Source: Dyadobacter fermentans (GTDB lineage: Bacteria; Bacteroidota; Bacteroidia; Cytophagales; Spirosomataceae). From it: a stretch of DNA of 64,000 nucleotides. The translations under genes and the position numbers were made by a program. The notes beneath the pieces are model-generated. The model was not told the origin of the DNA, ran no database searches, and saw only the letters and a program-made list of their open reading frames with translations. The stretch is from positions 97,074 to 161,073 of the forward strand of contig NZ_JAHXBN010000020.1 in the NCBI RefSeq assembly GCF_019924045.1. The letters run 5' to 3'. Positions 41,818-50,399 of this stretch are shown in pieces (position 1 is the first letter of the stretch; each line of letters opens with the position of its first letter).

Positions 41818-42381
41818 ATGTTTGAGGAACTCAAAACCCATTTTGGCAAGCTGGTATCGCTTACACCGGAGGAGTTTGCGTACGTCAGCTCGCATTTTAC
41901 CAGCCGCAAATTCAGGAAGCATCAATTCCTCGTGCAGCAGGGTTCGCCGGTAGCCCATGACTTTTTTGTCGTGAAAGGCCTGCTGAAATCGTCGTTTGTC
42001 AATGAGCAGGGGAAAGAGCATATTCTTCAACTGGCGATGGAGGATTGGTGGATATCCGATTACCAGGCATACTTCAACCAAACCGACGCCACACTCGATA
42101 TTACGTGCGTGGAAGATGTGGAAGTGCTTTGCCTGTCGCTGGCGAACCGGGAAAAGCTTTGTAGCGAACTGCACCGGATCGAACATTTTTTCAGAAAAAA
42201 ATCAAATGCCGGCTATATCGCCCTGCAACGGCGCATTCTGTCTTTTATGAACCAAAGTGCTGCCGAGCGCTATCACGAATTGCTGCAAATGTACCCTTCG
42301 CTGGCACAGCGCCTGCCCAAAACGCTACTGGCCTCTTACCTGGGCGTGTCGCGCGAGACGCTCAGCCGGCTGTCGGCCTGA
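41818..42381 (+). CDS. Crp/Fnr family transcriptional regulator
   Basis: The 187-residue protein has a cNMP-binding-like N-terminus (SRKFRKHQFLVQQGSPVAHDFFVVKG) and a C-terminal HTH (LPKTLLASYLGVSRETLSRL). It is distantly related to the regulator at 34753. Its stop codon abuts a perfect TGTGA-N6-TCACA site, and a DJ-1/PfpI gene follows, so it probably regulates that gene. The ligand is unknown; no cysteine cluster is seen. Confidence 0.9.
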   Translation: MFEELKTHFGKLVSLTPEEFAYVSSHFTSRKFRKHQFLVQQGSPVAHDFFVVKGLLKSSFVNEQGKEHILQLAMEDWWISDYQAYFNQTDATLDITCVEDVEVLCLSLANREKLCSELHRIEHFFRKKSNAGYIALQRRILSFMNQSAAERYHELLQMYPSLAQRLPKTLLASYLGVSRETLSRLSA

Positions 42382-42397
42382 TGTGATCTACATCACA
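42382..42397. promoter_or_regulatory. Crp/Fnr consensus binding site
   Basis: TGTGATCTACATCACA has the exact TGTGA-N6-TCACA form. It begins one base after the Crp/Fnr stop codon and lies 78 bp before the DJ-1/PfpI start, a normal position for activation or repression. Confidence 0.75.
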
Positions 42398-42474
42398 CCA
42401 AAGTTGTGACCTTCTTCCTGTCGCTTCCCGGCTGCGGGTGGCAATTTTGCATTGTCAAAACAATTCAGGAAAAC

Positions 42475-43233
42475 ATGGCAAATGCTTTGGTTAAACTCGC
42501 TCTCGCGGCTTCTGTGATCAGTTCTAACAGTGACGCGATGGCCCAGACAGGACAAGAAATGGAAAAGAAAATTCTCTTCGTGGTAACGAGCCACGACACG
42601 AAAGGCAGCACCGGCGAACCCACCGGATATTATCTCGGCGAAGTGTCCCATCCCTGGGAAGTGCTGACCGACGCAGGTTATGAGGTCGATTTTGTGAGCC
42701 CGAAAGGCGGCAAGGCGCCGGTAGACGGTTTCGACCTGACAGACCCGGTTAACAAGAAGTTCTGGGACAATGCAGAAGCCCGCCAAAAGGTGGTGAACAC
42801 CCTCACCCCGGCGGCAGTGAAGCCGCAGGATTACCAGGCGATCTTCTATGCGGGCGGTCATGGGGCCATGTGGGATTTAGCCGACGACGCAAAGATCGCA
42901 GCTATTGCATCTGAAATTTATGCAAAAAACGGTGTCGTAGCGGCCGTCTGCCATGGCCCGGCGGGGTTGGTCAATATCAAACTCGCCGATGGTAGTTACC
43001 TTGTTAATGGCAAGAAAGTCAATGCATTCACCAATGAAGAAGAGGCAGCGGTAGGAATGGAAAAGGTGGTGCCTTTCGCACTTGAATCGCGGCTGATTGA
43101 ACGTGGGGCGAAATTCGAGAAGTCGGGCAACTGGCAAACCCACGTGGTGACCGACCAACGGTTGATCACCGGTCAAAATCCGCAGTCGGCCAAGGCGGTC
43201 GGCCAGGCGATTTTGGCTGCTCTTGGCGAATAA
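42475..43233 (+). CDS. DJ-1/PfpI family (class I glutamine amidotransferase-like) protein
   Basis: The 252-residue protein has the DJ-1/PfpI (Hsp31-like) fold: KILFVVTSHDTKGSTGEPTG, EVSHPWEVLTDAGYEVDFVS, IFYAGGHGAMWDL and the nucleophile elbow VAAVCHGPAG. The N-terminal ~24 residues look like a short export signal (LALAASVISS...AMAQ). Family members act as glyoxalase III, chaperone or deglycase. A Crp/Fnr site lies upstream. A terminator follows at 43253. Confidence 0.9.
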   Translation: MANALVKLALAASVISSNSDAMAQTGQEMEKKILFVVTSHDTKGSTGEPTGYYLGEVSHPWEVLTDAGYEVDFVSPKGGKAPVDGFDLTDPVNKKFWDNAEARQKVVNTLTPAAVKPQDYQAIFYAGGHGAMWDLADDAKIAAIASEIYAKNGVVAAVCHGPAGLVNIKLADGSYLVNGKKVNAFTNEEEAAVGMEKVVPFALESRLIERGAKFEKSGNWQTHVVTDQRLITGQNPQSAKAVGQAILAALGE

Positions 43234-43252
43234 GAAAGAATAACACGCACAT

Positions 43253-43297
43253 AAGCCGGTACTCAAACCCAATATTGGGCACAGGGACCGGCTTTTT
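43253..43297 (+). terminator. Intrinsic terminator after the DJ-1/PfpI gene
   Basis: AAGCCGGT and ACCGGCTTTTT pair across a loop that holds a second dyad (CCCAATATTGGG, 43268-43279). A T run follows. It lies 20 bp after the stop. Confidence 0.8.
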
Positions 43298-43432
43298 GCT
43301 ATGTGCAATTTGTGGTGGTAAAATGCGCTAAACTTCTGTTTGCGCGATGGTAAAGCCAAGTAAAATAGTGGGATAAGTATGTAAATTAGCGCCTAACCTT
43401 TTGTTTGTATTTAAACCATAATTAAACCCGCT

Positions 43433-44920
43433 TTGAAAAGCCTTGCAAGTCTGCGCTGGTTGTGGGCCGTTTTGTTGGCCGCGCCCTTGTTCCTTCAATA
43501 CCTGCCAGAAAAGCAGCCGGCCCCTAAACCTGCCGCCAAACCCAATATCCTGTTCATTTTCGCCGACGATCAGCGTGCCGATGCATTAGGGATAGCCGGA
43601 AACGCCGTGGTGAAAACGCCGAACATCGATCAGTTGGCGAAGTCGGGGACTCGGTTTGCGAACTGTTACGTCATGGGCGGTCATCACGGGGCTATCTGCG
43701 CGCCCAGCCGTGCAATGCTCATGAGCGGGAAGAGCCTGTTTCACGTTTACGATGTGCTCGACGGCGTGCATACGATGCCCCAGCATTTCGCGGAAAACGG
43801 GTATGAAACTTTCGGTACCGGAAAATGGCATAATGGCGGTCAGACTTTCGAAGCGTCGTTTCAGAAAGGTAAGGCGGTCATGCTGGGCGGCATGAGCGAC
43901 CATTTCCAGGTGCCTGTGCGGGATTTGAACAACGGTAAACTCGGCGAGCCGGTAGTAAAGGGCTTCTCGACCGACATTTTCACCGAAGCGGCGCTTTCTT
44001 ATATTGATGAATACGCGAAAGGCAAAAAAACTAATCCGTTCTTCTGCTACATTGCCTACACGGCTCCGCACGACCCGCGCTCACCGCGTGAGGATTACAT
44101 CGGCAAATATCCCGAAAAAGACATTCCGTTGCCCGCGAATTTTAAGCCTGTGCATCCATTCGATTATGGCGAGGCTCAGGTGCGTGATGAAAACCTGGCG
44201 CCCTGGCCTCGTACACCGGAAATTGTCAAGGCCACATTGTCCGACTACTATGGTCTGATCAGTCACCTCGATGCCCGCGTGGGCGACATTATCCGGTCGT
44301 TGAAGGAGAAAGGGCTTTACGATAACACGATCATCGTTTACGCCGCCGATAACGGCCTGGCCGTGGGTAGCCACGGGTTGCTGGGCAAGCAAAGCCTGTA
44401 CGAACACAGTATGAAAGTGCCATTCATTATCACCGGGCCGGGTATTCCCCAAAACCGGGTATCCAGTGCGCTGGTGTATCTCTACGATATTTTTCCGACC
44501 CTGGCATCAGTAGCCGGGCTTCCCAAACCTGAGGCAGTCGACGGAAAAAGTCTTTCGGAAGTGATCAGCGGAAAATCCAAAGGCGTCCGGGAAAGCAGTT
44601 TTACGGCTTACCGGAACCTGATCAGGGCGGTGCGGGACGACGAATGGAAGCTGATCCGTTATCCGAACCGCGATTACACCCAGCTTTTTAACCTCAAAAA
44701 AGACCCGATGGAAATGGAAAACCTATCCGGCAAAGCCGAATACCGCCAGAAGGAGGAAAGTTTGAAAAAACTGCTGATCCATTGGCAGCAGCAAACCGGT
44801 GACACCGCAGCTTACACGGCAAAAACGATTCTTCCACTGCAATACGACCCCACGAAGGCTGAGCGGACTATGGATAAGTTTCAGCCAAAGTATACGCAGG
44901 ACAGGTATTTTAAGAAGTAA
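43433..44920 (+). CDS. Sulfatase, S1 family
   Basis: The 495-residue enzyme hydrolyses sulfate esters, probably in the periplasm. The start is TTG at 43433, followed by a signal (SLASLRWLWAVLLAAPLF). It shows metal residues D45/D46 in FIFADDQ, C89 in ICAPSRAML (Cys-type formylglycine motif CxPSR), TGKWHNGG and a late VYAADNGLAVGSHGLLGKQ segment. Activity needs a formylglycine-generating enzyme or anaerobic sulfatase maturase, neither found here. The substrate is likely a sulfated polysaccharide but unknown. Confidence 0.9.
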   Translation: MKSLASLRWLWAVLLAAPLFLQYLPEKQPAPKPAAKPNILFIFADDQRADALGIAGNAVVKTPNIDQLAKSGTRFANCYVMGGHHGAICAPSRAMLMSGKSLFHVYDVLDGVHTMPQHFAENGYETFGTGKWHNGGQTFEASFQKGKAVMLGGMSDHFQVPVRDLNNGKLGEPVVKGFSTDIFTEAALSYIDEYAKGKKTNPFFCYIAYTAPHDPRSPREDYIGKYPEKDIPLPANFKPVHPFDYGEAQVRDENLAPWPRTPEIVKATLSDYYGLISHLDARVGDIIRSLKEKGLYDNTIIVYAADNGLAVGSHGLLGKQSLYEHSMKVPFIITGPGIPQNRVSSALVYLYDIFPTLASVAGLPKPEAVDGKSLSEVISGKSKGVRESSFTAYRNLIRAVRDDEWKLIRYPNRDYTQLFNLKKDPMEMENLSGKAEYRQKEESLKKLLIHWQQQTGDTAAYTAKTILPLQYDPTKAERTMDKFQPKYTQDRYFKK

Positions 44921-44929
44921 GTTTTGAAA

Positions 44930-46488
44930 ATGAAAAACTATGCGCTCCCACGCGTGCGGGCCTGCTCACCGGGCGCTATCACTACCGCGCGGGTGTGTGG
45001 GGCGTGTCCAACTCGCGGGAATTTATGAACCTGGACGAAGTGACGCTGGCCGATCTGCTCAAAAAGGACGGCTACGCCACGGGCTGCTTTGGTAAATGGC
45101 ATAATGGCAGCCAGTATCCCTACCATCCCAACGGCCGCGGTTTTGACGAGTTTTACGGAATGCTCAGCGGGCATTACGCCAATTATTTCAATACAACCGT
45201 CGATCACAACGGTGAACCGGCAAAAAGTACCGGCTACATTGCGGATGATCTGACGACGAAGGCCATTGATTTTATCGAAAAGAGTGAGACAGCTAATAAG
45301 GCCTTTTTGTGCTATATCCCTTACAATACGCCGCATTCGCCTTTTCAGGTGCCGGATGAATATTATAACCGGGTGAAAGCGAGGGGTATCCGGCAATTCA
45401 GCCAAAACAAATCGGAAGAGGACGAAGAAACGACGATTGCGGCACTGGCGATGACCGAAAATATCGACGACAATGTAGGACGGATCCTTCAAAAACTCGA
45501 AGACCTGAACCTTGCGAACAATACCATCGTCATTTACCTCAGCGACAATGGACCTAACTCCTGGCGATGGAACGGAGACATGAAGGGCAGAAAAGGCACA
45601 GCCGGCGAAGGTAGTGTGCGTGTTCCGTTCCTCATTCGCTGGCCGGGCGTTATTCCGGCGGGAAGAGTGGTGAACGGCAATGCGGCGTACATCGATCTGC
45701 TTCCTACCTTGATTGATCTCACAGGCATACCGATGAGAAAGGCCGGCAAACCGCACGACGGTATCAGCCTCCAACCTGCATTGACGGAAGCTGCGGAACT
45801 GCCGGATCGCCTGCTTTTTTTATCCATCAATAAAAATAATAGCGTTAGAAAAAGGCATTACCTCTATCAGAACAACGCACTGTACCATCTCGCAGCCGAC
45901 CCGACGCAGCAGCACGATCTCGCTTCCAGGCACCCTGCGTTGACCGACAGTCTCCGCGTGGCATTCGATGCCTGGTATAGGGATGTTTATAAAAATGTAG
46001 ATTCCTCGCGTGCGCTGCCGGTTGGTTATAGTCAATTTCCAAAGACGGTATTACCTTCTCAGGATGCCGTTCTGCACAAATCGCCCAAGGGTACTCTTTC
46101 ATACAGTGCTTCCGCACCCAATTCTTCGTGGATCGCAAATTGGTCGGATACAGTCTCTTATGCGAGCTGGTATGTGGATGTTCATACCAGTGGAAAATAC
46201 CAGGTAAATGTGCGTTACACCAGTGCCGACGCAGGTGATACATTCAAGCTAGTCCTGAATAGGAACCAAATCTCCGGCAGTATACCCGAAGCATTTGACC
46301 CGCAGCTAATCCCAAGCCCCGACCGGGTGAAAAGGACCGCTGAATCTTATGAAAAGGAGTTCCGTACATTGAAAGTCGGTGAAATCAGGCTGGAAAAGGG
46401 CAGGGGCGAATTGAAATTACTGGCTACGGACGTCAAGGGAGGCAAGTTCGCTGATATTCGCGCAGTGGAACTGGTGCTTTTGAAATAG
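44930..46488 (+). pseudogene. 5'-truncated sulfatase with C-terminal accessory domain
   Basis: An open frame encodes a sulfatase from the active-site motif CAPTRAGLLTGRYHYRAG (44941-44994) to the end (YLSDNGPNSW, FLIRWPGV). The N-terminal ~70-80 residues with signal peptide and the metal-binding DD are missing. An ATG at 44930 begins MKNY-like codons but is in a different frame from the sulfatase; the first start codon in frame is a GTG at 44995, after the catalytic Cys. A precise deletion seems to have joined a start region to the Cys codon. Residues ~345-497 form a beta-rich accessory domain. The encoded product cannot be active. Confidence 0.82.
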
Positions 46489-46498
46489 TTTTCAGGAG

Positions 46499-46723
46499 TT
46501 AGGAAAGTACATTTTCCTCAGATGGGCAATATCTGTAATAGTTGGCGTAAGTAGGGTTATACCAGATGTCGAGGTCTGGTTCATCTACGAATTGCCCGTT
46601 GCTGGCCAACGACATCCTGATGTAACCATAATATCCGACAGCAACCCCGCCAACGACCAAATATTCTACCCCATGCTTGTTCAATGCGGATAGCACATCT
46701 AGGAATGAGACTGTGTTGCTCAT
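46499..46723 (-). pseudogene. Truncated nucleotidyltransferase (MNT-like)
   Basis: The 74-residue frame starts like nucleotidyltransferases of minimal-NT or AbiEii-type (LNKHGVEYLVVGGVAVGYYG) and reaches the metal motif DLDIWYNPTYANYYR. It then ends after eleven unrelated residues. The C-terminal half is absent. It lies 10 bp from the truncated sulfatase end, so the same rearrangement may have removed both (inference). Confidence 0.65.
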
Positions 46724-46734
46724 ACGGCTATGTG

Positions 46735-46917
46735 CTATCTGGATTGTCCGATTTTTCTTTCAGAGGGCGACAGTCCGGTGCGATCGCTATCCCTTAGAAA
46801 TTGGATGAAGTTTTCCATTTTCTTTTGACGTCCCCTGAGCACAGCAGCACTAACTGTTCCAATGGCTGAACTTTCTTTCAGCTCGTCGAAGCTGCTATAT
46901 TTCTCTAACTTATTCAT
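46735..46917 (-). CDS. Small protein paired with the truncated nucleotidyltransferase
   Basis: A 60-residue protein (MNKLEKYSSFDELKESSAIG start; charged, basic, helical C-terminus) lies eleven bases upstream of the nucleotidyltransferase remnant. The arrangement resembles small partners of nucleotidyltransferase modules, such as antitoxin-type pairs. No family is recognised. The start at 46917 is chosen because upstream sequence is shared with the sulfatase end. It may be a remnant. Confidence 0.5.
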   Translation of the reverse strand: MNKLEKYSSFDELKESSAIGTVSAAVLRGRQKKMENFIQFLRDSDRTGLSPSERKIGQSR

Positions 46918-47014
46918 AGGATAACCTCGTAGTGTTACGGAAATATACGAATCTATTGAATCAAATTTAAATACATTGCTCTGTCCGATAGCCAAGCCGA
47001 GGTCATGTCGACCA

Positions 47015-48457
47015 TCAAAACGGCCCCTTCCCATTTACCCGCTCGGCGTGTTTGGCGGCGCCGGGCATTTCGCCGCGTTGGTCCTTTGCGGGGAGCGGTT
47101 CGCCGGTTTGACGGTCGTACCAGTCGGGGGTGAGGTGCTCAGGGACGGTGTCGCCGGTGTCGTTCTGCCATTGGGCAAGGACCTTTTTGAGTGCCTGGAT
47201 TTGCCGGGAGTAGGCCGCGTTCCGAACCAAGTTCTCGACTTGTGCGGGGTCTTTGAAATTGTCGAAGAACTCTTCGGAAGCCCGCGGTACCTTGAATGCA
47301 TCTTCCTGTAATGGACTGAGCTTTCCCGTTTTCCGCGCGGCTTTCAATGCTTTGGCCGATGGGCTCTGATTCGCGTCGATCGGACCGCCGTTGTCGAGTT
47401 TGGGCCTTTTATTGATAATGTATAAAAAATCCTTCGTGCGAACGGCGCGCTCATAGGCCTCATAATCGTGCCAGTTGTGTTCGGCAAAAACGTATTTTCT
47501 GAACTCCTGGTCGGGGTTTTTGAATAAATGCGCGAAGCTTTTGCCTTGAAACGCAGGCCCGGCGCCGATACCCGCCAGTGCCAGTAATGTGGGTGCAATA
47601 TCCACCGCGCTGACCAGGCTCTGGCAGGTTTGTCCAGCCCCGATTCCCGCCGGCCATTTCACGAGGAACGGCGTTTTAATGCCCGCATCCGTCAATCGGG
47701 TTTTACTTCCGGGAAAAGGCCGGCCGTTGTCTGCCGTGAAAATGATGAGGGTATTCTCTGAAAGCCCCTGAGCAGCAAGTTCTTTTTCAAGTTCCCCTAC
47801 GTAATGGTCCAGCCGGGCTATTTCATTGTAATAGGCCACCAGATCCTCCCGGGTCTCGCGCGTATCCACGAGCGTAGGCGGTATGTCCACGTCGCGGGTG
47901 GGATCGTGCTGCGGGCCGTTGGTCGAGGCCGACCACGGCCGGTGCGCATCGTAAGGAGAAAGCCAGAAGAAGAACGGTTTATTCCGAGGTCTGGATTTTA
48001 GAAGATTAACCCATTGTAATTCGCCGCCTTCTCCATTCTGTGCCTGGTTTACTAATAATGTATCGTAAGCGCGTCGTGTATGGGGGCCCTCGTGCCATTT
48101 GCCGGCTAATGCCGTGTAATACCCTTTCTGTTTCAGGAGTTCCGGGAAGTATTTCAAATGCGCAGGGAGCGGCGAATGCAGCTCGGCGGCACCGGTATTG
48201 TGCGGGTACCGGCCCGTGAGAATGCTCGTACGGCTGGGGCTGCAAGAGCTGGCTGTGAGGAACATGTTGGTGAACTTGATGCCTTCCCGCGCGAGCCTGT
48301 TGAGGTTCGGTGTCTTCACTTTGCCGTTACCGTAAGCGCCGATATCGTCCCAGCTGATATCGTCACCGATGATGAATATGATATTGACGGGCTGTGCCGC
48401 CTGCGCGGCGATGCCGGTCCAAAGCAATGCAAACAGAAGGAAATAGCGGCGCGTCAT
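47015..48457 (-). CDS. Sulfatase, N-sulfoglucosamine sulfohydrolase-like
   Basis: The 480-residue enzyme has a Sec signal (TRRYFLLFALLWTGIAAQA), metal residues D32/D33 in IIGDDISWDDIGAYG, C72 in SSCSPSRTSILTGRYPHNTG and LAGKWHEGP. The layout with SSCSPSR and PHNTGA resembles heparan N-sulfatase-type (SGSH) S1 proteins. The substrate may be an N- or O-sulfated sugar; assignment is family-level inference. The start at 48457 gives the signal peptide. Confidence 0.88.
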   Translation of the reverse strand: MTRRYFLLFALLWTGIAAQAAQPVNIIFIIGDDISWDDIGAYGNGKVKTPNLNRLAREGIKFTNMFLTASSCSPSRTSILTGRYPHNTGAAELHSPLPAHLKYFPELLKQKGYYTALAGKWHEGPHTRRAYDTLLVNQAQNGEGGELQWVNLLKSRPRNKPFFFWLSPYDAHRPWSASTNGPQHDPTRDVDIPPTLVDTRETREDLVAYYNEIARLDHYVGELEKELAAQGLSENTLIIFTADNGRPFPGSKTRLTDAGIKTPFLVKWPAGIGAGQTCQSLVSAVDIAPTLLALAGIGAGPAFQGKSFAHLFKNPDQEFRKYVFAEHNWHDYEAYERAVRTKDFLYIINKRPKLDNGGPIDANQSPSAKALKAARKTGKLSPLQEDAFKVPRASEEFFDNFKDPAQVENLVRNAAYSRQIQALKKVLAQWQNDTGDTVPEHLTPDWYDRQTGEPLPAKDQRGEMPGAAKHAERVNGKGPF

Positions 48458-48540
48458 GTTTTCCGGAGTTAGTTGAAAAAGGCCAATACGCTTACAAAAA
48501 GCCATTTAACTATCAATTTTTCAAAAAAAAGTTTAAAAAA

Positions 48541-48572
48541 TTTGCGTAGTTATGTGGCTACATATAAATTTG
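48541..48572 (+). promoter_or_regulatory. Promoter of the ArsR operon (TTTG-N20-TAAATTTG)
   Basis: TTTG (48541-48544) and TAAATTTG (48565-48572) are spaced twenty bases and match the Bacteroidota consensus. Transcription would start about 48579, giving a leader of only about eleven bases before the ArsR ATG. Confidence 0.8.
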
Positions 48573-48590
48573 TAGTCAAATAACTACGCA
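48543..48590. promoter_or_regulatory. ArsR operator dyad overlapping its promoter
   Basis: TGCGTAGTTAT (48543-48553) and ATAACTACGCA (48580-48590) are perfect inverted repeats. An inner pair (TGGCTACA / TGTAGTCA) continues the dyad with two mismatches. The -7 box lies between them and the right arm ends at the base before ATG, so repressor binding would block initiation. Confidence 0.75.
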
Positions 48591-48914
48591 ATGAACCTGA
48601 GACGAGATGTTTTTCAAGCCATAGCAGACCCGACCAGAAGGGCGATCCTGCTATTACTGGCGTCGCAATCCCTCACAGCGGGGGCGATAGCCTCGAACTT
48701 CGATACCGCCAGGCCCACGGTTTCCAAGCATTTGCAGATTCTGACCGAATGCGAATTGCTGAAACAGGAGCAGACCGGCCGGGAAATTTACTATCACTTA
48801 AATCCCAACAAAATGAAAGAGATCGCCGACTTCATCGAGCCTTTCCGGCAAATGTGGGATGACCGGTTCAACAAGCTGGAATCCATTATGAAAAACTATC
48901 AATCCAAAAAGTAG
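48591..48914 (+). CDS. ArsR-family repressor (SdpR-like autorepressor)
   Basis: The 107-residue protein has a winged helix with [20 protein letters not shown], then [20 protein letters not shown] and [13 protein letters not shown]. No metal-binding cysteines are present, so it is of the non-metal ArsR type. It heads a five-gene operon with 6-bp gaps and has its own dyad over the promoter, which fits autorepression. The ligand is unknown. Confidence 0.93.
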   Translation: MNLRRDVFQAIADPTRRAILLLLASQSLTAGAIASNFDTARPTVSKHLQILTECELLKQEQTGREIYYHLNPNKMKEIADFIEPFRQMWDDRFNKLESIMKNYQSKK

Positions 48915-48920
48915 CAGCAC

Positions 48921-49388
48921 ATGGAAAAGAAAACGAAAATCAATGCCGAGGACGGCCGGCAGGACCTGGTGATCACCCGGGAGTTTGACCTGCCCCTGGA
49001 TTTGCTCTTCAAGGCTTATGTGGAGCCGGAGATTGTGGAGCAATGGATGAGCACCAAAGTGTTGGTGCTCGAAAGCAAACCTCACGGCAGCTGGCAGTAT
49101 GAAACGTCCGACCCGCAGGGCAACGTGGTATTGAGGATGAACGGCGTCATCCATGAATTCGTGCCGGAACAAAAAATCACGCGCACGTTTCAAATGGAAA
49201 ATACCCCCTTTCCCGTGCAGCTCGAATTTCTCGTGTTCGAAAAGCTTACCGAAGACACCAGCAAGCTCACGATGCAGATCGTGTATAAATCCCCGGCCGA
49301 CCGCGAGGCTATGCTGAAACTGCCTTTTGCAAAGGGTATCAATATGGCACACAACCGATTGGAAGAAGTTGTCAAACAATTAATATAA
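48921..49388 (+). CDS. SRPBCC (AHSA1-type) protein
   Basis: The 155-residue protein has the START/Bet-v1-like fold of the AHSA1 group: LVITREFDLPLDLLFKAYVE, EPEIVEQWM and a C-terminal helix MAHNRLEEVVKQL. It binds a hydrophobic ligand by family analogy. It lies six bases after the ArsR gene, a classical ArsR-SRPBCC pair. Ligand unknown. Confidence 0.92.
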   Translation: MEKKTKINAEDGRQDLVITREFDLPLDLLFKAYVEPEIVEQWMSTKVLVLESKPHGSWQYETSDPQGNVVLRMNGVIHEFVPEQKITRTFQMENTPFPVQLEFLVFEKLTEDTSKLTMQIVYKSPADREAMLKLPFAKGINMAHNRLEEVVKQLI

Positions 49389-49394
49389 ACCACC

Positions 49395-49778
49395 ATGGAA
49401 AAGAGAAACAGAATTATTTACTGGATTTTTACCGCCTGGCTCGCCCTCGGAATGACTTCTACCGGCATTGTACAGCTCATGAAAGTGAAGGAAGAGGCGG
49501 ATATGTTCGCGCGCCTCGGCTATCCTGAATACCTCCTGACGATCATCGGTGTCTGGAAAATTTTGGGTGTGGTAGCAGTACTTATTCCTAAGTTCCCGCT
49601 TCTGAAAGAATGGGCGTACGCAGGGTTCTTCTTTTGCATGTCGGGGGCGATTATCTCCCACATGGCGCTCGGCGATCCCATCGGTGAAGTAGCGCCGCCG
49701 CTGTTGCTGCTCGTGCTCACGGTGATATCCTGGTATTTCCGGCCGGCAAGCAGAAAATTGATCCCTGTTCAAATTTAA
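49395..49778 (+). CDS. DoxX family membrane protein
   Basis: The 127-residue protein has four hydrophobic helices and a DoxX-like pattern (IIYWIFTAWLALGMTSTGIV; FARLGYPEYLLTIIGVWKIL; AVLIPKFPLLKEWAYAGFFF). It lies six bases after the SRPBCC gene in the ArsR operon. DoxX-like proteins are linked to redox or quinone functions; here the role is unknown. Confidence 0.9.
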   Translation: MEKRNRIIYWIFTAWLALGMTSTGIVQLMKVKEEADMFARLGYPEYLLTIIGVWKILGVVAVLIPKFPLLKEWAYAGFFFCMSGAIISHMALGDPIGEVAPPLLLLVLTVISWYFRPASRKLIPVQI

Positions 49779-49790
49779 AAGCACTTTATC

Positions 49791-50363
49791 ATGAATACCA
49801 AAGTCGATGCATATGTAGTCCAGGCCGGGCAATGGCGGGAAGTAATAGAAGAATTGCGGACCATCGCGCTGGACTGCGGGCTGACGGAGGATTTTAAGTG
49901 GGGCAAGCCTTGCTATTCGTTCGAAGGAACCAATATTGTGGTTATTCAGGGGTTTAAGGCCTATTGTGCGATATTGTTCATGAAAGGTTACCTGCTGAGC
50001 GACCCCGAAAACGTCCTGATCAAGACTGGTGAGAACACGAAAGTTGGACGCCAGATTCGGTTTGCCACCGCCGAGGATGTCAGGGCATTGGAACCGGTGC
50101 TTAAAGCCTACATCCGCGAGGCCGTGCAAGCCGAGCAATCGGGTGTGAAGGTAACGATTGACAAATCGTTGCCGGTACCGCCTGAATTGCAGGAGACTTT
50201 CGACGAAATTCCTGCATTGAAAAAAGCTTTCGATGCATTGACACCCGGACGGCAGCGGGCCTATATCATCTATTTCACTGCCTCAAAGCAATCCCAGACC
50301 CGCCGGTTCCGTATCGAGAAAAATATCGAGCGGATCCTGAATGGCAAAGGTTTGAACGACTAG
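49791..50363 (+). CDS. DUF1801/YdeI family protein
   Basis: The 190-residue protein has an N-terminal DUF1801 (YdhG-like) half with ALDCGLTEDFKWGKPCYSFEG and NIVVIQGFKAYCAILFMKGY, and a C-terminal bacteriocin-protection YdeI-type segment (LTPGRQRAYIIYFTASKQSQ). It lies twelve bases after the DoxX gene. The function is not known. Confidence 0.9.
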   Translation: MNTKVDAYVVQAGQWREVIEELRTIALDCGLTEDFKWGKPCYSFEGTNIVVIQGFKAYCAILFMKGYLLSDPENVLIKTGENTKVGRQIRFATAEDVRALEPVLKAYIREAVQAEQSGVKVTIDKSLPVPPELQETFDEIPALKKAFDALTPGRQRAYIIYFTASKQSQTRRFRIEKNIERILNGKGLND

Positions 50364-50399
50364 CATTTTTTTGTGAGTTAAATTAAAAGAAGACGCATT

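Noticed and set aside
43433..48457. Full polysaccharide utilisation locus
   Set aside because: There is no SusC/SusD pair or associated regulator in the window, so the sulfatase cluster cannot be called a PUL.
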